Shown here: in pieces, positions 45,088-54,602 of the stretch
Numbering within the stretch: position 1 is the first letter of the stretch
Layout of the letters: every line of letters begins with the position of its first letter
Assembly: GCF_000010805.1 (NCBI RefSeq)
Contig: NC_012522.1
Coordinates: 7,440,001 to 7,504,000, forward strand
Reading direction: 5' to 3'
Length of the DNA: 64,000 nt
DNA from: Rhodococcus opacus B4
GTDB taxonomy: Bacteria > Actinomycetota > Actinomycetes > Mycobacteriales > Mycobacteriaceae
The notes under the pieces: model-generated
The model's input: only the letters and a program-made list of their open reading frames with translations
Told to the model about the DNA's origin: nothing
Database searches by the model: none
Made by a program: the position numbers and the translations under genes

Positions 45088-45989
45088 GCGCCGTGTCCGA
45101 ACGCATCAGCGACCTGGGGTACGCGGCAGGCTGGCGGCTGGTGCGCGCACTGCCCGAGAAGGCCGCGGTCACCCTGTTCGACAGGGGGGCCGACTTCGCC
45201 GTCCGCAACGGTGGCCCGGACCAGTTGCGCCGCAATCTCGCCCGGGTGCTGGGCGTGCCCGCCGCCGAGGTGCCGGACGCACTGATGCGGGCGTCGATGC
45301 GGTCCTACGCACGGTATTGGCGGGAGGCGTTCCGGCTGCCGTCGATGGACCTGGTGAAGACGGGCGCCGCCCTCGACGAGCTGATCGAGGGACAGAAGCA
45401 CCTCGACGCCGCGAAGGACGCCGGCCGGGGCGCGATTCTCGCACTGCCGCACAGCGGCAACTGGGACATGGCCGGTGTGTGGTGCGCCCAGCACTGGGGT
45501 GGTCTGTCCACGGTCGCCGAGCGGCTGAAACCCGAATCGCTGTACCAGCGGTTCGTCGACTACCGCGAAGGGCTCGGCTTCGAGATCTTCCCGCTCAGCG
45601 GCGGTGAGCACCCCCCGTTCGTGGAACTGTCGGAGCGGCTGCGCGGCAACGGCATCGTGTGTCTTCTCGGTGAACGCGACCTGGCGAAGAAGGGCGTCCC
45701 GGTGACGTTCTTCGGGGAACCGACCCGCATGCCCGCCGGTCCCGCCAAGCTGGCGATCGACACCGGTGCGCCGCTGCTGCCGGTGCACTGCTGGTTCACC
45801 GACGGCGGGTGGGGCTTCCGCATCGACCCGCCGATCGACACGACCGGGGGAGTGGCCGCCGCGATCCAGGCCCTTGCGGACCGGTTCGAGGTCAACATCG
45901 CGGCGCATCCCGAGGACTGGCACATGCTCCAGCCGCTGTGGCTGTCCGACCTGTCGCAGGCGAGGCTCTCCCGCATGGAGAACTCGTGA
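45084..45989 (+). CDS. patA: Phosphatidylinositol mannoside acyltransferase
   Basis: A 301-residue LpxL/HtrB-like acyltransferase. The catalytic HxxxxD motif appears as LPHSGNWDMAG (about residue 125), and ERDLAKKGVPVTFFGEP is the second conserved block. In mycobacteria PatA (Rv2611c) places palmitate on the 6-position of the mannose put on by PimA. It overlaps pgsA at its start and pimA at its end (GTGA both times), so the three steps are translationally coupled. Confidence 0.9.
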   Translation: MSAVSERISDLGYAAGWRLVRALPEKAAVTLFDRGADFAVRNGGPDQLRRNLARVLGVPAAEVPDALMRASMRSYARYWREAFRLPSMDLVKTGAALDELIEGQKHLDAAKDAGRGAILALPHSGNWDMAGVWCAQHWGGLSTVAERLKPESLYQRFVDYREGLGFEIFPLSGGEHPPFVELSERLRGNGIVCLLGERDLAKKGVPVTFFGEPTRMPAGPAKLAIDTGAPLLPVHCWFTDGGWGFRIDPPIDTTGGVAAAIQALADRFEVNIAAHPEDWHMLQPLWLSDLSQARLSRMENS

Positions 45990-47113
45990 GGATCGGCATG
46001 GTCTGCCCGTACTCGTTCGACGTCCCGGGCGGAGTGCAGGCCCACGTCGTCGACCTCGCGGAGGTCCTGATCGAGCGCGGACACAAGGTGAGCGTCCTGG
46101 CCCCGGCGTCCGACGACGTCGACCTGCCCGGTTTCGTCGTGTCGGCGGGACGGGCCCTCGCCATTCCCTACAACGGTTCGGTCGCCCGGCTGAGTTTCGG
46201 CCCCGCCGCCAGCGCCCGGGTCCGGCGCTGGATCTCGGACAACGACTTCGACGTCCTGCACATCCACGAGCCGAACGCGCCGAGCCTGTCGATGCTCGCC
46301 ATGCGGGTGGCCGAGGGGCCCATCGTGGCGACGTTCCACACCTCGACAACGAAGTCGTTGGTGCTGAGCACGTTTCAAGGCGTGCTCCAGCCGTACCTGG
46401 AGAAGATCAGCGGACGCATCGCGGTATCGGAACTCGCGCGGCGCTGGCAGGTGGAATCGCTCGGCTCCGATGCGGTCGAGATCCCCAACGGCGTCGACGT
46501 CCCGGCCTTCGCGAACGCCGAACCGCTGCCCGGCTACCCGCGCCCCGGCAAGACCATCCTCTTCCTCGGCCGCTACGACGAGCCCCGCAAGGGCATGGCC
46601 GTGCTCTTGAAGGCGCTGCCCGCGCTGGTGGAGAAGTATCCCGGCCTCGAGGTGCTCGTGGTCGGCCGCGGCGACGAGGACAAGCTGCGCCGCGAGGCGG
46701 GCCCCGTGTTCGGGCATCTGAGGCTGCTCGGCCAGGTCGACGACGCCGAGAAGGCGTCGGCGCTGCGGAGCGCCGACGTGTACTGCGCCCCCAACCTCGG
46801 CGGTGAGAGCTTCGGCATCGTGCTGGTGGAGGCGATGGCCGCCGGAGCCGCCGTCGTCGCGAGCGAACTGGACGCATTCCGCCGGGTCCTGCGGGACGGG
46901 CAGGCGGGCGTGCTGGTGCCGGTGGGGGATGCGGCGGCGCTCGCCGCCGGGATCGACTCGGTGCTCGGCGACCCCGAACGCAGCGCCGCGCTCACCGACG
47001 CAGGCCGCACGGTGGTCACCGAATACGACTGGCCGGTGGTCGCCGAGCAGATCCTGCGTGTCTACGAGACGGTCACCGTCGGCCGTGACGGCGTCCGGGA
47101 GGTCGGCTCGTGA
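45986..47113 (+). CDS. pimA: GDP-mannose:phosphatidylinositol mannosyltransferase PimA
   Basis: A 375-residue GT-B glycosyltransferase of family GT4. The N-terminus MRIGMVCPYSFDVPGGVQ holds the GG loop for lipid acceptor; HIHEPNAPSLS and TFHTSTTKS are conserved in PimA; the E-x7-E motif appears as GGESFGIVLVEAM. It adds the first mannose to phosphatidylinositol on the cytoplasmic face of the membrane. Start GTG 45986 overlaps the patA stop. Confidence 0.93.
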   Translation: MRIGMVCPYSFDVPGGVQAHVVDLAEVLIERGHKVSVLAPASDDVDLPGFVVSAGRALAIPYNGSVARLSFGPAASARVRRWISDNDFDVLHIHEPNAPSLSMLAMRVAEGPIVATFHTSTTKSLVLSTFQGVLQPYLEKISGRIAVSELARRWQVESLGSDAVEIPNGVDVPAFANAEPLPGYPRPGKTILFLGRYDEPRKGMAVLLKALPALVEKYPGLEVLVVGRGDEDKLRREAGPVFGHLRLLGQVDDAEKASALRSADVYCAPNLGGESFGIVLVEAMAAGAAVVASELDAFRRVLRDGQAGVLVPVGDAAALAAGIDSVLGDPERSAALTDAGRTVVTEYDWPVVAEQILRVYETVTVGRDGVREVGS

Positions 47114-48132
47114 CGCTCTCCGCCCTCACCATCCTGGTTCTCGCGCTGGTGGCGGCCGTCGTCCTCGCGATCGGCCTGTGGGCGTACGGCACGGCCAACC
47201 GCCTCGACCGCCTGCACGTCCGCTCCGACCTCTCCTGGCAGGCCCTCGACGCGGCGCTCGCCCGCCGGGCGGTGGTCGTCCGCGCGGCGGCCGCGGCGAT
47301 GGACCCACCCGACGGCCGGTCGCTGGCCGCTCTGGCGGCCAGGGCCGAGCGATCGGACCGGGCCGACCGGGAGATCGCGGAGAACGCGCTGTCGGGCGCA
47401 CTCTCCTCCCTCGACCCGGACACCCTGCGCCCCCAGCTGGTGGCGGAACTCGCCGACGCCGAGGCTCGGGTGCTGATCGCCCGCCGGTTCCACAACGACG
47501 CCGTCCGCGATACCCTCGCCCTGCGCACCCGGCGGCCCGTCCGCTGGCTGCACCTCGGCGGCACCGCCCCGCTGCCGACGTACTTCGAGATCACCGAACG
47601 CTCGTCCGCCGCCGCGGTCACCGAGGGCCTGGCCCTCGACTCCGTCCGGACGTCCGCCCGGGTGGTGCTGCTCGACGGCCGGGGCCGGGTGCTGCTGCTG
47701 CGGGGACATGACCCCACCGTCCCCGACATCTACTACTGGTTCACGATCGGTGGCGCCGTCGAGAAGGGCGAGAACCTCCGGGCGGCCGCGGTCCGGGAGA
47801 TCGCGGAGGAGACCGGGCACACCGCATCACCCGAGTCGCTGCGCGGACCGATGTGGCGACGAGTGGCGATCTTCTCGTGGAACGGCCAGCTCATCCGGTC
47901 CGAGGAGCTGTTCTTCGCGCTGCGCACCGACGGGTTCGAACCGCATCACGGCGGCTTCACCGAACTCGAGAGCTGCACCATCACCGGTCACCGGTGGTGC
48001 ACCGCGGACACCGTCCGCGAACTGGCGGCGGCGGGCGAGGCCGTGTACCCGCACGACCTCGCGGATCTCCTCGACGAGGCAGAGGCGGTCGCCGCGGCCG
48101 CCGACGACCCCGAGGTGCGGGCGATCACCTGA
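47110..48132 (+). CDS. Membrane-anchored Nudix hydrolase
   Basis: A 340-residue protein with one N-terminal membrane helix (residues 5-25), a helical linker, and a Nudix domain in the C-terminal half. The Nudix box G-x5-E-x7-REUxEExGU appears as GAVEKGENLRAAAVREIAEETG (in pieces). The same fusion follows pimA in mycobacteria (Rv2609c). It may act on a nucleotide sugar or lipid-linked diphosphate near the membrane; the substrate is unknown. It overlaps pimA and ends the PIM operon. Confidence 0.85.
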   Translation: MTLSALTILVLALVAAVVLAIGLWAYGTANRLDRLHVRSDLSWQALDAALARRAVVVRAAAAAMDPPDGRSLAALAARAERSDRADREIAENALSGALSSLDPDTLRPQLVAELADAEARVLIARRFHNDAVRDTLALRTRRPVRWLHLGGTAPLPTYFEITERSSAAAVTEGLALDSVRTSARVVLLDGRGRVLLLRGHDPTVPDIYYWFTIGGAVEKGENLRAAAVREIAEETGHTASPESLRGPMWRRVAIFSWNGQLIRSEELFFALRTDGFEPHHGGFTELESCTITGHRWCTADTVRELAAAGEAVYPHDLADLLDEAEAVAAAADDPEVRAIT

Positions 48133-48279
48133 CCCGTCGCTTCGGAGAAAGCCAGCAATCGCGGACTGGCTACGGAAGTGGACTGGCGTTCGTCCTAGAA
48201 TCGGGTACTGCAGCGTGAACGTCGTCGCTCACGCATGCCGCTATCGCAATCAATCCACGCCACACCTCAGGAGTTCGCT

Positions 48280-49182
48280 GTGAGCACCCCCGACACCACC
48301 CCCACCACCGGTACGGCGCGCGTCAAGCGCGGCATGGCCGAGATGTTGAAGGGCGGGGTCATCATGGACGTCGTCACCCCGGACCAGGCGAAGATCGCCG
48401 AGGACGCCGGTGCCGTCGCGGTAATGGCACTCGAGCGGGTGCCCGCGGACATCCGCGCCCAGGGCGGCGTGTCCCGGATGAGCGATCCGGACATGATCGA
48501 CGGCATCATCTCCGCCGTCTCGATCCCGGTGATGGCCAAGGCCCGGATCGGGCACTTCGTCGAGGCGCAGATCCTGCAGTCGCTCGGTGTCGACTACATC
48601 GACGAGTCCGAGGTCCTCACCCCGGCCGACTACGCCAACCACATCGACAAGTGGAAGTTCACCGTTCCGTTCGTCTGTGGTGCCACCAACCTCGGCGAGG
48701 CGCTGCGCCGCATCACCGAGGGTGCGGCGATGATCCGCTCGAAGGGCGAGGCCGGCACCGGTGACGTGTCCAACGCGACCACCCACATGCGCACGATCGG
48801 CGGGGAGATCCGCCGGCTGACGTCGCTGAGCGAGGACGAGCTGTACGTGGCGGCCAAGGAACTGCAGGCCCCGTACGACCTGGTCGTCGAGGTCGCCAAG
48901 GCCGGCAAGCTGCCGGTCACCATGTTCACCGCCGGTGGCATCGCCACCCCGGCCGATGCGGCGATGATGATGCAGCTCGGTGCGGAGGGTGTGTTCGTCG
49001 GCTCCGGCATCTTCAAGTCGGGCAACCCGGCCGAGCGGGCCGCGGCGATCGTCAAGGCCACCACGTTCTTCGACGACCCGGACGTCCTGGCGAAGGTCTC
49101 CCGCGGGCTGGGTGAGGCCATGGTCGGTATCAACGTCGACGACATCCCGGTCCCGCACCGGCTCGCCGAGCGCGGCTGGTGA
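48280..49182 (+). CDS. pdxS: Pyridoxal 5'-phosphate synthase subunit PdxS
   Basis: A 300-residue TIM-barrel enzyme that builds PLP from ribose 5-phosphate, glyceraldehyde-3-phosphate and ammonia from PdxT. Active-site lysines lie in [10 protein letters not shown] and [23 protein letters not shown] is family-typical. GTG 48280 follows CAGGAG; an upstream ATG would add 15 unlike residues. TAGAAT at 48196-48201 may be the -10. It is followed by hairpins, with pdxT 2.5 kb downstream. Confidence 0.95.
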   Translation: MSTPDTTPTTGTARVKRGMAEMLKGGVIMDVVTPDQAKIAEDAGAVAVMALERVPADIRAQGGVSRMSDPDMIDGIISAVSIPVMAKARIGHFVEAQILQSLGVDYIDESEVLTPADYANHIDKWKFTVPFVCGATNLGEALRRITEGAAMIRSKGEAGTGDVSNATTHMRTIGGEIRRLTSLSEDELYVAAKELQAPYDLVVEVAKAGKLPVTMFTAGGIATPADAAMMMQLGAEGVFVGSGIFKSGNPAERAAAIVKATTFFDDPDVLAKVSRGLGEAMVGINVDDIPVPHRLAERGW

Positions 49183-49184
49183 TC

Positions 49185-49213
49185 CCGGCGATCGATCACT
49201 GATCGATCGCCGG
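49185..49213 (+). terminator. Hairpin after pdxS
   Basis: Fourteen-base perfect arms (49185-49198 and 49200-49213) with a one-base centre directly after the pdxS stop; likely terminator or attenuator before tesB. Confidence 0.65.
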
Positions 49214-49238
49214 CGCTTCCGGCAGTGTTCTTCCGCTC

Positions 49239-49275
49239 GCACCGCACGACGCCCCGACGGGGCCCCGTGCGGTGC
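49239..49275 (+). terminator. Second hairpin between pdxS and tesB
   Basis: Outer arms GCACCGCACG (49239-49248) and CGTGCGGTGC (49266-49275) enclose an inner GCCCC/GGGGC stem. With the hairpin at 49185 it makes a tandem barrier between pdxS and the first thioesterase. Confidence 0.55.
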
Positions 49276-49334
49276 GGGCCGGTGCGCGGGTTCGTGGGAA
49301 AGTGTCAGCGGACGAGCAACGGAAGGGGCCGTGG

Positions 49335-50156
49335 ATGGCGACGATCGAAGAGATCCTGGAAGTGGAACGCCTCGAGGAGAACATCTTCCGGGGCATAGCG
49401 ACCGAGACCATGCTTCCCCGCACGTTCGGTGGACAGGTGGCCGGTCAGGCGCTGGTTGCGGCGGTCCGCACGGTCGAACCCCGGTTCACGGTGCACTCGC
49501 TGCACGGCTACTTCCTTCGTCCCGGGAACCCCACGATGCCGATCGTGTACCTCGTGGACCGGATCCGGGACGGTCGCTCGTTCGTGACCCGGCGGGTCAG
49601 CGCCGTCCAGGACGGCCAGGCCATCTTCACGATGTCGGCGTCCTTCCAGGTCGAGGACGTGGGCATCGAGCACCAGGACGAGATGCCGGTGGTCCCGCCC
49701 CCGGATTCACTGCCGTTCGCCAGTGACTCCGACGATCCGGAGATCGCCTGGCTCGCACAGGAGTGGTCCGACTGGGACATCCGGATGGTCGGGCACGGCG
49801 AGGTCGACCGCCGACGCGGTGCCGCCGCCCAGCAGCAGGCGTGGTTCCGGTCCCGCAAGACGCTGCCCGACGACCCCGTCTTCCACATCTGCGCTCTCGC
49901 CTACATGAGCGACATGACGCTCATCGGTTCCGCCATGACACCGCACCCCGGTGTCGAGATCAACGGTGCCTCACTCGATCACGCGCTGTGGTTCCTGCGA
50001 CCCTTCCGGGCCGACGAGTGGCTGCTGTACGACCAGACGTCGCCGTCCGCCGGTTACGGGCGAGGGTTGGCGCAGGGCAGGATCTTCGATCGGAAGGGAA
50101 ACCTTGTCGCGGCCGTGGTGCAGGAAGGGCTGACCCGGTTCCTGCGCCCGACGTGA
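49335..50156 (+). CDS. tesB: Acyl-CoA thioesterase II (TesB), copy 1
   Basis: A 273-residue double-hotdog thioesterase that releases CoA from acyl-CoA. Typical features are [35 protein letters not shown] with the catalytic aspartate, and [19 protein letters not shown] with the Thr/Ser and Gln partners. GGAAGGGG stands before ATG 49335. It is closely similar to the gene at 50842 along its full length, so the two arose by duplication. The M. tuberculosis locus has only one copy (Rv2605c). Confidence 0.9.
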   Translation: MATIEEILEVERLEENIFRGIATETMLPRTFGGQVAGQALVAAVRTVEPRFTVHSLHGYFLRPGNPTMPIVYLVDRIRDGRSFVTRRVSAVQDGQAIFTMSASFQVEDVGIEHQDEMPVVPPPDSLPFASDSDDPEIAWLAQEWSDWDIRMVGHGEVDRRRGAAAQQQAWFRSRKTLPDDPVFHICALAYMSDMTLIGSAMTPHPGVEINGASLDHALWFLRPFRADEWLLYDQTSPSAGYGRGLAQGRIFDRKGNLVAAVVQEGLTRFLRPT

Positions 50157-50161
50157 GCGGA

Positions 50162-50785
50162 TCAGCGGCCCGCCCGGACCGCGGGTCTGGGCGGATGGTC
50201 GTACCGCACCAGCAGATCGGGTTCGTCCGAGACGTCGGCAGCGTGCCCCAGCAGAGCCGGCACGGTCCACCGCTGATCGGCCGGGGTGCGGCGGGTCAGC
50301 GCTCCTTCACCCAGGTGGAGTTGCACGGTGACGTCGAAGTCGAGGCCCCGGCCCAGCAGCATCGGACCGGCCACGAGAAGCACCTGCCCGTCGGCCGCGG
50401 GCACGCGGGCACAGCGGGCGGAGCGATCCTCGTTCTCGTCCCACAACCGCGGCAACCACCGGCGGTCGGTGCGCACCGAACCCACTACCTCCCGGTTCAG
50501 TGCGTCGTAGTCGAACCAGAGCGTGCGGTAGCTGAGTTCATCGTCGCGGCCGTGCTCGAACCGCAGGGAGGCGGGCCGGACGTAGTCGTGGAGAGACACG
50601 ACGTCGCACGGCCGGCCCTGCTCCCGCAGGGACACGCAGATCGAGTCCGCGAGGGGTATCGGGTGCGCGCCGTCGGGCGCGTCGATCGCGACGACAGCGG
50701 TGCCGTCCACCGCCAGACAGCGTTCGGTGACGAGTGCGACGAGACCGTCCGGGCTCGTCGGTGTGAACAGCGTCATGGCACCCAT
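50162..50785 (-). CDS. Uridine-kinase-like protein with degenerate P-loop
   Basis: A 207-residue protein with the overall outline of actinobacterial uridine-kinase-like NTPases: a beta-strand VVAIDAPDG, then SLHDYVRPASLRFEHGRDDELSYRTLWFDYDALNREV (in pieces), and VLLVAGPMLL. The Walker A site, normally GxxxxGK[ST], reads DAPDGAHPIPLADS, lacking the Lys-Ser/Thr pair, so ATP phosphate binding looks lost. It lies inverted between two tesB copies. ATG 50776 is an alternative start. It may be a pseudokinase or a relic. Confidence 0.65.
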   Translation of the reverse strand: MGAMTLFTPTSPDGLVALVTERCLAVDGTAVVAIDAPDGAHPIPLADSICVSLREQGRPCDVVSLHDYVRPASLRFEHGRDDELSYRTLWFDYDALNREVVGSVRTDRRWLPRLWDENEDRSARCARVPAADGQVLLVAGPMLLGRGLDFDVTVQLHLGEGALTRRTPADQRWTVPALLGHAADVSDEPDLLVRYDHPPRPAVRAGR

Positions 50786-50841
50786 GGTGCCTCGAGCCCG
50801 AACCGGGCCGATAACCTTGACCAGGCACAGAAGGAGGGCTC

Positions 50842-51696
50842 ATGGCGAGCATCGAGGACATTCTCGAACTCGAGGCGCTGGAGAAGGACATCTTCCGCGG
50901 CGCGGTGCATCCTTCCGTTCTGAAGAGGACCTTCGGCGGGCAGGTCGCCGGTCAGTCGCTCGTCTCCGCCGTCCGCACCGTCGACGAGCGATTCGAGGTG
51001 CATTCGCTGCACGGCTACTTCCTGCGCCCCGGGAATCCGACGGAACCCACCGTGTACCTGGTCGACCGGATCCGGGACGGCCGGTCCTTCTGCACCCGGC
51101 GCGTCACCGGAATCCAGGACGGCAAGGCGATCTTCACCATGTCGGCGTCGTTCCACTCGCAGGACGAGGGCATCGAGCACCAGGACACGATGCCGTCGGT
51201 CCCCGAACCCGAGGAACTCGTCGACGCGCAGACCGTCGAGGAGATGGCCGCCACCGATCTCTACCGCGAGTGGAAGGAATGGGACGTCCGTATCGTTCCG
51301 GCCGGCTGCACCGGGAAGACTCCCGGAATCGCCGCGAAGCAACGCGTGTGGATGCGGTACCGCAACAAGCTGCCCGACGATCAGGTCTTCCACATCTGCA
51401 CCCTCGCCTACCTCAGTGACATGACGCTCCTCGGCGCGTCGAAGGTCCCGCACCCGGGAGTGGTCACCCAGACCGCGTCGCTCGACCACGCCATGTGGTT
51501 CCTGCGCCCGTTCCGCGCCGACGAGTGGCTGCTCTACGACCAGACCTCACCCTCCGCCGGCTTCGGCCGCGCCCTCACCCAGGGCCGCATGTTCGACCGG
51601 AAGGGCACCATGGTCGCCGCCGTGGTGCAGGAGGGGTTGACCCGAATCCAGCGCGATCAGGACCAGCGCGACATCGAGACAGGAAACATGGCATGA
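50842..51696 (+). CDS. tesB: Acyl-CoA thioesterase II (TesB), copy 2
   Basis: A 284-residue paralogue of the gene at 49335, with the same double-hotdog layout: [35 protein letters not shown] and [19 protein letters not shown]. It differs mainly in the central region (residues about 115-160). AAGGAGG precedes ATG 50842. Its stop overlaps the pdxT start (ATGA), so this copy, not copy 1, is coupled to PLP synthesis, as the single tesB gene is in mycobacteria. Confidence 0.92.
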   Translation: MASIEDILELEALEKDIFRGAVHPSVLKRTFGGQVAGQSLVSAVRTVDERFEVHSLHGYFLRPGNPTEPTVYLVDRIRDGRSFCTRRVTGIQDGKAIFTMSASFHSQDEGIEHQDTMPSVPEPEELVDAQTVEEMAATDLYREWKEWDVRIVPAGCTGKTPGIAAKQRVWMRYRNKLPDDQVFHICTLAYLSDMTLLGASKVPHPGVVTQTASLDHAMWFLRPFRADEWLLYDQTSPSAGFGRALTQGRMFDRKGTMVAAVVQEGLTRIQRDQDQRDIETGNMA

Positions 51697-52301
51697 CCCG
51701 TCCCCTCGTCGGAGTACTCGCCCTGCAGGGCGACGTCCGTGAACACCTTGCCGCACTGAATGATTCGGGCGCCGACGCCGTGGGCATCCGGCGCCCGGAG
51801 GAGCTCGAGAAGATCGACGGGCTGGTCATCCCCGGCGGTGAGTCGACGACGATGAGCAAGCTGCTGCAGATCTTCGAACTGCTCGAACCGCTGAAGGCGC
51901 GGCTGCGCGACGGGTTGCCCGCCTACGGGTCGTGCGCCGGGATGATTCTCCTCGCAAGCGAGATCCTCGACACCCGACCCGACGCCCAGCACCTCGGCGC
52001 CATCGACATGACGGTGCGCCGCAACGCATTCGGCCGCCAGGTCGATTCCTTCGAGTCCGACCTCGAATTCGAGGGCATCGTCGGCGACCCGATGCGGGCC
52101 GTGTTCATCCGTGCCCCGTGGGTGGAGCGCGTCGGCGACGACGTCCAGATCCTCGCCCGGGTGCCCGAATCGGGTGGCGCGGCCGCCGGGCGCATCGTGG
52201 CCGTGCGGCAGGGTTCCGTGGTGGCGACGTCGTTCCACCCGGAGGTCACGGGCGACCGGCGAGTGCACGAGTTGTTCGTCGACATCGTCCGCGGGGTCTA
52301 G
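51693..52301 (+). CDS. pdxT: Pyridoxal 5'-phosphate synthase glutaminase subunit PdxT
   Basis: A 202-residue class I glutamine amidotransferase that supplies ammonia to PdxS. The nucleophile cysteine is in [11 protein letters not shown], the histidine and glutamate are in [10 protein letters not shown], and [16 protein letters not shown] is the conserved oxyanion area. ATG 51693 overlaps the tesB stop. It is convergent with the DUF1648 gene, sharing CTAG at 52298-52301. Confidence 0.95.
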   Translation: MTRPLVGVLALQGDVREHLAALNDSGADAVGIRRPEELEKIDGLVIPGGESTTMSKLLQIFELLEPLKARLRDGLPAYGSCAGMILLASEILDTRPDAQHLGAIDMTVRRNAFGRQVDSFESDLEFEGIVGDPMRAVFIRAPWVERVGDDVQILARVPESGGAAAGRIVAVRQGSVVATSFHPEVTGDRRVHELFVDIVRGV

Positions 52302-53215
52302 CCGACGCGTGGTGCGGAGAGCGAGTTGAGGAGCGCCGCACCCTGAGCGGCGCCGTCGACGGTGACCGCGAACGGGCGGCCGCCGGCGCGGCTCACCACG
52401 ATGCCTTCGCCGCCGCGGATCACCACCGCCGTTCCGCGCGGTGAGAAGCGGTATCCCCAGCCGCCCCATTCCCCGGGGCGGATCTCGGTCACCTGTGCCT
52501 CGTCGACCGAGCCGAGTGGGATGTGCCGCCAGCGGACGTTCCACGACGAGAGGCTCAGCCCGGTGCGGTCGACCTGCACGGTCACCGAGGCGAAGGCGCC
52601 ACCGGCGACCACCAGAACGAGAAACAGCACCGCGAGCCAGAGTGCGCCCACCAGCGCGGACACGACCGCGGCGACGGCCATGGCGAGAGCGAGCACGCCG
52701 GCCCAGCGCCCGCGCACATGTCCGGTCCAGGACGCGCGCTCGCCGGGCGCCAGTGGGACGGGCAGTGTCGGCGCGGGGCCGGTCTCCGCGGCGTGCGACG
52801 GCCGGGGGAGCAGGGCGAACACGGCGACCGCCCACAGGATTCCCAGCAGGGGAATTGCGATCCACCAGCCCAGGGTCGCCGCTTCGGGCGAGCCCGCCGC
52901 GGCGGTGGCTGCGACGCTGACGATCCAGGTGCTGGCCACCGTCCACCCGGTGAACACGGTGGCGGGGAGCCAGAGCGCGGCGTCGGTGCGGATCCGGGCC
53001 GCGACGACGCCGGCGATTCCCGCGGCGATCGCGCAGACGGCGAACGCGATCCAGAAGTAGGCGTCGGTGTCGCTGAAACCGTCGGGTTCGGTGCCGGACC
53101 AGTGGCTGGCCACCACCGGCGGCCGGGCTCCGCCCCACGCGAGTCTCGCGATCACGAGGGCGAGGAGGGGTACGGCCGAGGTCGCGGCGAGGAGGCGCGT
53201 GCGGGAGGTCGTCAT
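52298..53215 (-). CDS. DUF1648-type membrane protein
   Basis: A 305-residue membrane protein. The N-terminal part ([17 protein letters not shown]) is the DUF1648 signature; about six membrane segments follow, and the C-terminal 90 residues form a soluble PH-like region ([20 protein letters not shown]). It overlaps the GntR gene upstream and is most likely regulated by it. Proteins of this pairing are thought to act in envelope or antibiotic stress; that is inference from context. Confidence 0.78.
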   Translation of the reverse strand: MTTSRTRLLAATSAVPLLALVIARLAWGGARPPVVASHWSGTEPDGFSDTDAYFWIAFAVCAIAAGIAGVVAARIRTDAALWLPATVFTGWTVASTWIVSVAATAAAGSPEAATLGWWIAIPLLGILWAVAVFALLPRPSHAAETGPAPTLPVPLAPGERASWTGHVRGRWAGVLALAMAVAAVVSALVGALWLAVLFLVLVVAGGAFASVTVQVDRTGLSLSSWNVRWRHIPLGSVDEAQVTEIRPGEWGGWGYRFSPRGTAVVIRGGEGIVVSRAGGRPFAVTVDGAAQGAALLNSLSAPRVG

Positions 53216-53568
53216 TGTTTCGTGGTCTCCTTGATCACGTCGATCATCTGTTCGGTGTCGAGTCCAAGGCGTCGTGCCTCGGATACGAAAGTGCGTGCGG
53301 CTTCGGTCAATCCGGTGCGAATCGGGTCCGTGTCGGCGCGGACCACCGCGCCTCGTCCGCGGCGGAGGTCGATCAGCCCCTCGTCCCGCAGGGTGGCGTA
53401 GGCGCGCAGCACCGTGTGGAGGTTGACGTCGATGGACTCGGCCAGCGCCCGGGCGGAGGGGAGCCGGTCGCCCGCGCCGATCTCGCCGCGCAGGAACGCG
53501 CCGCGCACATTGGCGGCGATCTGTTCGCCCAGTGGGGTGCCGGAGCTGTGGTCGACTCGCATCAACAT
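53212..53568 (-). CDS. GntR-family regulator, YtrA subfamily
   Basis: A 118-residue short GntR repressor. The winged helix shows [28 protein letters not shown] (in pieces), and the C-terminus is a short dimer helix, as in YtrA proteins, without a ligand domain. ATG 53568 follows TAGAAT by six bases, implying a leaderless mRNA; a second ATG is at 53562. A perfect inverted repeat lies over its own -10. It overlaps the DUF1648 gene, so the two form an autoregulated pair. Confidence 0.88.
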   Translation of the reverse strand: MLMRVDHSSGTPLGEQIAANVRGAFLRGEIGAGDRLPSARALAESIDVNLHTVLRAYATLRDEGLIDLRRGRGAVVRADTDPIRTGLTEAARTFVSEARRLGLDTEQMIDVIKETTKQ

Positions 53569-53588
53569 GTTTGCATTCTATGCAAACA
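53568..53588 (-). promoter_or_regulatory. Operator/-10 of the YtrA-type gene
   Basis: TGTTTGCAT-TCT-ATGCAAACA is a perfect 9-base inverted repeat. On the minus strand its centre contains TAGAAT (-10) and its end runs into the ATG of the regulator, so repressor binding would directly block RNA polymerase. Confidence 0.75.
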
Positions 53589-53712
53589 ATGGCGACTTAT
53601 GCGAGTTGTTACCCCGGGAACGCGCAGGGGCCGCCGGGCGGCGGGTAACATCGTCAAAGCTGAAACCGCGCATTCGGCGTGCCAAAAGCAGCAGGAAAGG
53701 GGCTTGAATCGC

Positions 53713-54465
53713 ATGAGCGGCCACTCCAAATGGGCCACCACCAAGCACAAGAAGGCTGTGATCGACGCCAAGCGTGGCAAAGCCTTCGCGAAGCTGATCA
53801 AGAACATCGAGGTGGCGGCCCGTACCGGCGGTGGCGACCCTGCGGGAAACCCCACCCTGTACGACGCCATCCAGAAGGCCAAGAAGACGTCGGTCCCCAA
53901 CGACAACATCGAGCGCGCCCGCAAGCGCGGCGCCGGTGAAGAAGCGGGCGGCGCCGACTGGCAGACCATCATGTACGAGGGCTACGGACCCAACGGTGTC
54001 GCCGTCCTCATCGAGTGCCTGACCGACAACCGCAACCGTGCGGCCGGCGAGGTGCGGACCGCGATGACCCGTAACGGCGGCAACATGGCCGACCCGGGGT
54101 CCGTGTCCTACCTGTTCACCCGCAAGGGCGTCGTCACCCTGGAGAAGGGCGACCAGACCGAGGACGACGTGCTCATGGCGGTCCTCGACGCGGGCGCCGA
54201 AGAGGTCACCGACCTCGGCGAGACGTTCGAGATCGTGAGCGAGCCCACCGACCTCGTCGCCGTGCGCAGCGCCCTGCAGGAGGCGGGCATCGACTACGAC
54301 TCCGCCGAGGCCGACTTCCGCGCGTCCGTCGAGGTGCCGGTCGACGCCGACGGGGCCCGCAAGGTGTTCAAGCTCGTCGACGCACTCGAGGAGTCCGACG
54401 ACGTCCAGAACGTCTACACCAATGTCGACCTCTCCGACGAGGTGCTCGCCGAGCTCGACGACTGA
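53713..54465 (+). CDS. YebC/PmpR-family protein
   Basis: A 250-residue TACO1/YebC family protein. The start [25 protein letters not shown] (in pieces) is diagnostic, and [34 protein letters not shown] and the acidic C-terminus are conserved. Family members act as transcriptional regulators or help ribosomes through proline stretches. GAAAGG precedes ATG 53713. It lies ahead of ruvCAB as in most bacteria. Confidence 0.93.
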   Translation: MSGHSKWATTKHKKAVIDAKRGKAFAKLIKNIEVAARTGGGDPAGNPTLYDAIQKAKKTSVPNDNIERARKRGAGEEAGGADWQTIMYEGYGPNGVAVLIECLTDNRNRAAGEVRTAMTRNGGNMADPGSVSYLFTRKGVVTLEKGDQTEDDVLMAVLDAGAEEVTDLGETFEIVSEPTDLVAVRSALQEAGIDYDSAEADFRASVEVPVDADGARKVFKLVDALEESDDVQNVYTNVDLSDEVLAELDD

Positions 54466-54566
54466 TCGCACGGACGCACGGCGGCGGGGCGGGGGAGCGG
54501 TGCTCGCCCGCCCCGCCTCGTTCAGCGTGTTGGTGCGCCGGCACGTCCCACCCCACGGCTAAGCTA

Positions 54567-54582
54567 TCGAACAGCTGTTCGG
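54567..54582 (+). promoter_or_regulatory. LexA (SOS) box ahead of ruvC
   Basis: TCGAACAGCTGTTCGG contains the actinobacterial SOS motif GAAC-N4-GTTC. TAAGCT (54560-54565) just before it is a plausible -10, so LexA would cover the transcription start and repress ruvCAB until DNA damage. Confidence 0.85.
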
Positions 54583-54602
54583 CGTGGGAGAGGTGGCTTT
54601 GC

